Shown in pieces: positions 57,411 to 64,000 of a DNA stretch of 64,000 nt (position 1 is its first letter; every line of letters starts with the position of its first letter). The DNA is from Paratinospora sagittata (lineage: Eukaryota; Streptophyta; Magnoliopsida; Ranunculales; Menispermaceae), in contig CM069612.1 of the NCBI GenBank assembly GCA_035771175.1, positions 28,034,150 through 28,098,149 on the forward strand, in the 5' to 3' direction. The notes under the pieces are model-generated. The model made no database searches. It had not been told where the DNA came from and worked only from the letters and a program-made list of their open reading frames with translations. A program made the position numbers and the translations under genes.

Positions 57411-57411
57411 T

Positions 57412-58503
57412 ATGGAAGCACAGGAACAGCTTCACAAATCAAGGGTTGTGAAGGTGGGTTCTGAGGAATCATGGGATTTCTACATAACTCAAGCTAATAA
57501 TCAAGGCTGCCCTGTAAGTTCATCCTCCACTAGGAACCATCTTTTAGTTTTCTGATGTTTGTAAAGCAAAGGCCTCTCTCCTAGAAACATCAAGTATTTC
57601 CAAATTTATTTCTCTAGACCCCACTTGAAATCCAAGGTCTAGTTCCAATTGATTGATTATCCGACCACAATTACAGCTGTTAATATGTGGAATCTTGCCT
57701 CTCTGTGCAAGCTTTTTCTCATGAAACTTATATCAATTATGAGGTGCCATAGTACTCCCAGGAGGACCCATCTTGTTTTATCTTGTGTTGTGCAGGTTGT
57801 GGTGCATTTCACTGCTGCTTGGTGCGTGCCCTCTGTTGCTATGAACCCATTTTTTGAAGAGTTGGCTTTAAGCTACCAAGATGTGTTGTTCCTCCTCGTC
57901 GATGTAGACGAAGTGAAGGTAAACTTTTTGACTCTACTATATATATTTGATTGGGTACGGCACAGTGCACTTTAGTAGATTACATGAACCAATCAACATC
58001 TTATTTATTACTTCAAAGTGGGTCCAAGTGTAGATCAAGGTTGTTCATGCAGTGATGATTGCAACCTGCACAAAATCTCAATTGATCTTTCATACAACCC
58101 ATATAAGGGCTCTTGACAGCACCTAACTAGTCCTCTACCGTATGTGTTAACCTTTCAATTCTCAGACATCAGAAACTCTATCGGAAGTGACCCGTTTGAG
58201 GTAGAATTTGAACTTGAGCTTCTTGAGACGGGTCTCTGATTATCACATCAACCCCAAATTAATTAAAACTTAGTGTCATATTTCAATTATAAACAATATG
58301 AAAAGAAATTGGAGGAGTAGGTTTGATTTTTTATTCTTGGTGGGTTGTTTCAGGCTGTGGCAAAGAAGATGGAGGTGAAGGCCATGCCGACGTTCATGGT
58401 GATGAGGGGAGGGAGACAAGTAGATAAGCTGGTGGGTGCAAATCCTGAGGAGATAAGGAAAAGGATTGATCGTTTTGTGCAGTCCATACGTTTGCCTAAG
58501 TAA
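57412..58503 (+). CDS. CXXS1: CXXS1-like monocysteinic thioredoxin
   Basis: Three exons, 57412-57513, 57796-57918 and 58354-58503; 124 aa. Thioredoxin fold words: VVVHFTAAWCVPS, LFLLVDVDEVK, KAMPTFMVMRGG (cis-Pro) and DKLVGANPEEIRKRID. The active site is WCVPS, so the second redox Cys is replaced by Ser. This is the hallmark of plant CXXS thioredoxins, known to have disulfide isomerase-type activity rather than ordinary disulfide reduction. No transit peptide is seen; cytosolic location is inferred. The (GAA)n leader ends at the start codon and the TATA box is 73 bases upstream, so this Met is well supported. Confidence 0.93.
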
Positions 58504-59809
58504 TATATATACAAATATAATAATAATGGAATACTGTAGAGTTAATCGAAGGATCATGATCCCAGCATTTGTTTGTTAAATGTATTGTGGTGGGGGATTT
58601 GAGATGATTATATGTAGCAACTGTGGCTGCTAGCTTGTTTTTATTTTTGCGTTAATGGTTGATGTATATATCTTCAATTTCAAAGCTGGGGAGAAGGTAT
58701 GGTGTGCTGTTGGATGTTGTAAATTGTTGTTAAATTTGAAGTAGCTGTATTCAGATATGGCGGTTTTAATGAGTGTCAATGTTGATTGATATTAGAAGGA
58801 TATATTGTAAAAATTGATATTGATCATTGACAAGTACCAACTAGAATGTTTTATGTTATCATTAAATCAAAGCGATTGTTATGTATCATTATTGAAAGAG
58901 TGGTGTTACGAAAACATATTTGAAAAACATATATAGTTGACATTGCTCCTAAAAGTTATAAAAACATATAAGTAAAGCTTGTGTTTTTGGTGGTTCTCTT
59001 TAGAATTATCTAAAGAGTAATGCTAAGTAAAGATTGTGAAAACAATCAAGAATAACAAGAAAACAAGAAGAAAACTAAAACAAAGAGATCAGAGATAAAA
59101 TGTTCTCTTATTAGTCGATTGAAATAAACTCCAAAAGAATGAAGTATTACAACCTATTTATAGAGGATGAACTGATTCTGTTACAGCTAACTTAACAGTA
59201 TAACAACTTTGTAACTAAGAAGCCAGCTCAACATAACTAACTTACAGCTGGACTAACTAACTCATAGTTCTAACTTGCTATAGGGATGTTGTGAGCAAGT
59301 GCTATTTTTCGACTCTAACACCCACCATGTTGGGATGCCATGTAATTCAGGCCATTTCTTTTTTATCCAAAATAAAATTATTTTTAAATTACACAGCAAA
59401 CTGGGCTGAATTTTCCCGTCATAAATAAAAAAATAAAACAATTATTTTGGCACACACCCCCGGATGGGAGTGGGGACTGTTAGAATCAAGGGATATTTAG
59501 AGTTTGGGTCCTGAAAGCTTGGGTTTTTATAGAGGTTCCAAGTTTTTAAAATTTAGATTTTGGGTCATCTGCAACTCATTGGTCATCTTTCAATCAAATC
59601 GTTGTGACTCGATCGGTTGATAAGCGGTAATTATAAAATAGACCTGCTAGTGCTTCAGTTATATTGGTTTTTTGCACGTCCAATAGTTATGGCCATAGTC
59701 AACACATCTACCACACTTTACATGACGTATTTCACCTTTAGATGGTATACGGTTCTTGCGCGGATGCACGGGAGGTACTCAACCCTTAGGAGGAAGTACA
59801 AGAAGACAG
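58504..59809. other. Intergenic, with possible LTR fragment
   Basis: AT-rich. About 59026-59330 reads on the minus strand like a copia-type LTR (CCTCTATAAATAGGTTGTAA as TATA region), but I found no matching second copy or target duplication. No gene seen. Confidence 0.4.
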
Positions 59810-62054
59810 TCAGATGCTTGTGGCCACTGACTCTTGTCTAGCGTGGGATGAAAATATTTTGAATGTCATCTTGTATGTCGCAGTCATGAAGTAATTCTCG
59901 CAAAATGAATACACATTATGATTATGATAGGTTATGGCGGCCATTGCATGTGAACAAGGTAAACCATCAATGTACCATCGATTGCATGTGCACGATCCTA
60001 ATCGCAAATTCACGTGATTTGTTTTGAACTCGGTGTCAATGCTATATTCCACGTTCCCATATGCAATCACAGACTTGCATCGAGACCATTCAGTAACAGC
60101 ATGTAAGTGCTATTGCGCCCTCGTAATAACCACACCATTCATCTCTTTTGCTTTACAATGACGGTTACAATGATATTCTGCAACTAGACGTCGAATTGTT
60201 TCGATCATCTTCACCGGTGGTAGAGATCTTGTGAGCTTTAACACATTGTTGTAGCTCTCGGCAAGGTTTGTGGTTAATAAATCATATCTTCGACCTGGGA
60301 ACATGGCATGTGCGCAATGATTTGGTTCTGAGTCCATAATCCTCTTAACCACATTGTTCTTGTATTTTACCAAGGACATTATCCCACTTCATAGGTGTAT
60401 ATGCTCTAGTCAAAACCCGAAATAATTTTTGAGCAATGTCATCTTTGAAGGCACTGTAAAGATTTTCGGCTAAATGTCGAACGCAGTATGCATGATGGAC
60501 ATTGGGCAAGATTGTTGGCACGGTTCATAGCAAACCTTGATTCCTATCAGATATCAACGCAAATTCGGCATCACGACCAATTATTCTATCTGTAATGATC
60601 TCTAGCAACCACTTCCAACTTTCAACGCATTTTGACTCGACCATAGAAAACGCAATAGGAAGTAGACATTTGTCATCATCTTACGCAGTAGCAATCAACA
60701 GATGCCCAAGATATTTTCCTCTTGGGTGTGTCCTATCAACCAATAGAATCTTGTGCATAGTACCCAAATAGGCTTTTACAGATGGACCAAAAGCCCAAAA
60801 CATCCTATTAAATGTGTTATCACTGTTAATGTCAAGTGCTAAAACAACATGGGGATGCACACGTTGCAACTCCAAGAAGTAACGAGGTAAGTCTCTAAAA
60901 GACTCTTCCGACTTACCCAATACTTGATCTGTTGCCATTTCTTTTGCATACCATGCCTTAAAATAGCTCAATGTCACTTCAAACTCTTTGCTAAAATTAG
61001 TTTTTATCTCAGCAGGTGTGTACGTAGGATGACTGGCAAGACGGTCCCTAACCCACAGAGCAATATAGGAACATTTAGCATTATGATGTCCACGAGTGCG
61101 AAATGAGAAAGAGCAAGTGTGCTTAGGCTCATATCGTTTGATCGTGAAACGATCCCCGAAAACGGATGCATGTATCCTCCACTGACAATTTCCATCAATA
61201 CATCTTGTAGATACAACACCTGACTTCATCTTGGTACCCACATACTCATAGTTCTTGTATATGCCATTCTCTCTCAGTGCTTCTACAAATGCTTGCTTGT
61301 CTTTAAATGTCTGGCCGACGATAAAATCTCATTTCCATGTGAAACCATCCTCTTCAGATAAATAACCATCCATTGCACATTCTATGGGTACGTAGTCATG
61401 TATCTTTGAACCCGTAGAGCATTGAGAAGAACCACCTTTCTGTGTGCCAATTAGATCATGCAATGGCACAAAATCATCATCAACTATAGTGTTATTGTTA
61501 TCACCGTGCCAGTGATTATTATTTTCAGCATCCATTGAATATTAAGAAGTACAATAGTCCTGACTATCATGTTGATCATCCAATGACACAAATTCATCAT
61601 CAACTATAAGGTTGTCAAGATCACCATGTTGATATTTCACATTGTAATTTTCACCGCATTCATCTTCTGAGGTCGTAAATAGTACATTGAGGTCGAGAAT
61701 CCTCATATTAGTACTTGTATGATTTTTCTCGATGTATATGATCACATTTTCACAATCATAACATTCAAATAAATCAAACATGGTCAATAAATCATCTTGC
61801 TCGGATAAATCGTGTGTAAATATCTCTTTCTTGTATTCGTCCAGAGAGTAGATCAATTTGTAAGGATGGGTGTTGTGCTGAAGTCCAAAAGCTTCCAACA
61901 CTTGCCTCTTGAAGTCCACAAACATCACGAGATAATTTACGGTAATGACGTTACATGTTCCACCACGGTAGGTTGTTGCAAATGATTTTCCCACGGTGCG
62001 CGAACCACCATAATGACATAACACAGGCACAAAATATCCTTGGAGTTGAAACAT
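59810..62054 (-). pseudogene. MULE (Mutator-like) transposase, decayed
   Basis: Minus-strand pieces in order: an N-terminal part (62054-61542), an acidic linker (61535-61329), a DNA-binding and catalytic part (about 61241-60681, with YEPKHTCSFSFRTRGHHN, IKTNFSKEFEVTLSYFKAW and LLVDRTHPRGKYLGHLL), a part with ISDRNQGL and HAYCVRHLAENL (about 60575-60450), then LLTTNLAESYNNVLK (60379-60110) and a SWIM zinc finger SCTCNRWYIDGLPCSHA (60070-59810). Stops separate the pieces. In relatives the first catalytic aspartate sits in DGTHLKGK; here it reads DRTHPRGK. The element could once cut and paste itself; it cannot now. Its terminal repeats were not found. Confidence 0.85.
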
Positions 62055-62589
62055 AACTAACTATTAACAACTTGTTGAATTGATCGGTAAATAACTATTA
62101 TACAGATAACCGATCAATATTATCAATCGGTAAATAATGATTATAAAAATAATCAATCGGTAAATGCGTATTACGGTAAGGATTGGACATGATGGGTGAT
62201 TTTTCAACCTATCAATTCAAATTTGTGCATGGGTGGGTGAGTAGTGCGTAAAGAGTGAGTAGTGTATGTAGTAGAGTTCAATAGGTATGGTAAAGCTGGC
62301 ATAATAGGTAATACCATCTTTCTTTAATTTTCACAAGCAGTGGGCTTACAATTTTTGAAAAGTGCAGCGATATGCAACGATCGGTCGAAACCTCTAACGA
62401 TATGCAAAGATTGGTCGAAAGCTCTTTGTAAGTAAATGAATAAGCTCTTTGTTGTCAATGAAGAGGGGTAATATACTTCCCAGTTTGACATGACATTGAG
62501 GTGACGAGTTTCTGTCAAGTGGTATGGTACACTTAACTTACCGAGGAGATAACTAAAAAAACGGTAAGGTAGCGGTATCCGCCAGGTCA

Positions 62590-63330
62590 CAAATTGAAAA
62601 TTCCATAACCGACTGAAATGATTACTGATAATTAACCGATCGTTTACCGTGCGATGAATGATTTGCTTCTTCGTTCCTTCGATTATTGGTAACCGATTGA
62701 TCACTGATCGGTAACCGTTCGTTTGATGTCTAACCGATCGGTAACCGGTCAGAGGTATTGCACGATCGTTAGGAAATAACAATTTGAGTAGAATGCTCGG
62801 TTGGTTTCTTTGGTTTCCCCTTTTACTGATCGGTGATCTCTTCTTCCCCCCTATAGATCTATAAGTTCACACCGCTGCTTAAATGTTCGATCACCGATAG
62901 CACTTTGGTAAATGATAGATCACCGATCGGTGACCGTTCGGCCAGAATGTTAGTTACCGATCGGTGATATGTTGGTTAGTTATCGGTGATCGATTAGTAA
63001 CCGAACAAGGGTATCGCACGATCATTAGGAAATAGTAATTTGGGTGGAATGCTCGGTTGGTTTCTTTGGTTTCTCTTTTATCGATGCGACGATATATAGA
63101 TTTATAAGTTCATAATGCTGCGTAACCGATCGGTGATATGCCAGTTAGTTATCGGTGATCTATTGGTAACCGGTCGGGGTATTGTTCGATCATTAGGAAA
63201 TAGCAATTTGAGTAGAATGCTCGATAACTAACCAATAGATCATCGATCGGTGATCGTTCGGCCAGAATGTTAGTTATCGATCGGTTACTTATCGGTTAGG
63301 GATTGGTGATCGATTAGTGGTAGCAGTTAG
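62590..63330. repeat. Array of ACCGATCGGT-type palindromes with longer direct repeats
   Basis: Many copies of TAACCGATCGGTGAT and partial forms. A longer unit (GGTATTGCACGATCGTTAGG, then GAATTTGAGTAGAATGCTCGG-like sequence) recurs at about 62731-62817, 62998-63080 and 63166-63224. A unit of about 170 bases repeats between 62950 and 63290. The structure resembles subterminal repeats of DNA transposons. Confidence 0.75.
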
Positions 63331-63383
63331 TGTATTTCTTTAGTTTCTCTTTTTATCGATGGAGTCTTTCTGCTTACCAAAGG

Positions 63384-64000
63384 TAGGGGTGAAATCGGGT
63401 CGGGTTTTTGTCCCCTAACCCACCTGACACGATTAGGTCGGGTTGGGCCCCCATTAAATGGCCCAATATTTTTTTAAAGCTTAATAACTACTATTTAAGC
63501 TTATATTAGTAATAAAATATGTTGGATTATCATGTATCCAGCTTATTAAATTACTATTTAAGCTTTAAAAGATGATATTTCTCTTTTTTGGGAGAACTCA
63601 TATGTATAATTCAAGTTACTCTTAAATTTGACTTATGGGAATGATGATGAATAGGGAGTTGACGAGCTTTTATAAAGAATGAGAGTCTCTCATTCTTTCC
63701 AACAAGCAATGTGAGACTAAAATGATAACTTTTTTCTTTTAGTCTCAAACACCCATCTTATTTTATTCTTCTTACCATCTAACTAAGAACTCAAGAAAAG
63801 TAGTTGAGGGTTATGAGCCTTCTTAATTAGAGGCCTTGTATATAATAATTTTTTAGTATTTTTATTATATATACATACTTACATACTTACATACTTACAT
63901 ATATATATAAATTTTAAGAGGTCGGGTCGAATTTGGTCGAGTTACTAAAAAATTAACCCGACCAACCCGACATATCAATCAAACCTGACCCGACCCAATT
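63384..64000. mobile_element. Possible hAT-like element end, open at window edge
   Basis: TAGGGGTGAAATCGGGTCGG at 63384 resembles plant hAT termini. At 63918-64000 GGTCGGGTCG and ACCCGACC words return in inverted sense. Between them the DNA is AT-rich without coding sequence. A complete second end cannot be confirmed inside the window. Confidence 0.4.

Larger units (their letters stand above)
55451..57411. other. Intergenic between PPR gene and CXXS-type thioredoxin
   Basis: No gene seen; AT-rich. The right end is the thioredoxin promoter with a TATA box at 57339 and a GAA repeat in the leader. Confidence 0.5.
62055..64000. other. Repeat-rich right end of window
   Basis: No gene seen. Contains the ACCGATCGGT-based array (about 62570-63330) and a hAT-like terminus from 63384. 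A small open frame at 62324-62782 (minus) is a translation of the array and has no motif. Confidence 0.5.

Noticed and set aside
62324..62782. 152-codon minus-strand frame
   Set aside because: It reads through the ACCGATCGGT array; residues repeat with the DNA and show no protein motif.

Overview
This is nuclear DNA from a flowering plant, almost certainly a eudicot. The evidence is intron-rich genes with GT-AG introns, an M-type MADS-box gene, a class I formin, a plant class VI small heat-shock protein, kinesin-14 genes of the ATK1/ATK5 type, a PLS-DYW pentatricopeptide gene, a CXXS-type thioredoxin, and copia, LINE, SINE and MULE elements in an AT-rich background. I cannot name the species from sequence alone. 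Exon boundaries were set by hand from splice sites, frame continuity and remembered family sequences; no alignments or databases were available.

Layout. 0-10 kb: an intronless AGL62-like MADS gene (minus), a six-exon formin (minus, 867 aa) and a two-exon small heat-shock protein (plus). 10.5-15.5 kb: a tRNA-Ala(AGC) gene, then eIF2-gamma (plus, eight coding exons, 470 aa). 17.5-25.2 kb: kinesin-14 copy 1 (plus, 17 exons, 789 aa). 25-45 kb: an accessory block of nested retroelements. 45.1-52.0 kb: kinesin-14 copy 2 (plus, 17 exons, 800 aa). 53.3-55.5 kb: a DYW-class PPR gene with one frameshift. 57.4-58.5 kb: a CXXS1-like thioredoxin. 59.8-62.1 kb: a decayed MULE transposase (minus), followed by an array built on the palindrome ACCGATCGGT and a hAT-like end.

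The repeat block is nested four deep. A copia element (27630-40999, three 305-bp LTRs in LTR-internal-LTR-internal-LTR order) was hit by a large TG...CA element, probably a 2.6-kb solo LTR (29017-36876, target duplication GGTCC). That was hit by a second copia (31562-36781, duplication AAATA), which was hit by a 355-bp near-perfect palindrome (33144-33498, duplication CCTTG).

The most interesting biology is the kinesin pair. Both copies share all 17 exons and their phases, and both are open from start to stop. Copy 1 has lost six residues that hold the nucleotide-sensing switch I motif, and has charge-changing substitutions next to switch II, while its P-loop, coiled coil and C-terminus are kept. 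It looks like a motor whose ATPase cycle has been changed or lost but whose reading frame has been retained, possibly a dimer partner of copy 2. That role is inference. I did not find an obviously new multi-gene system.
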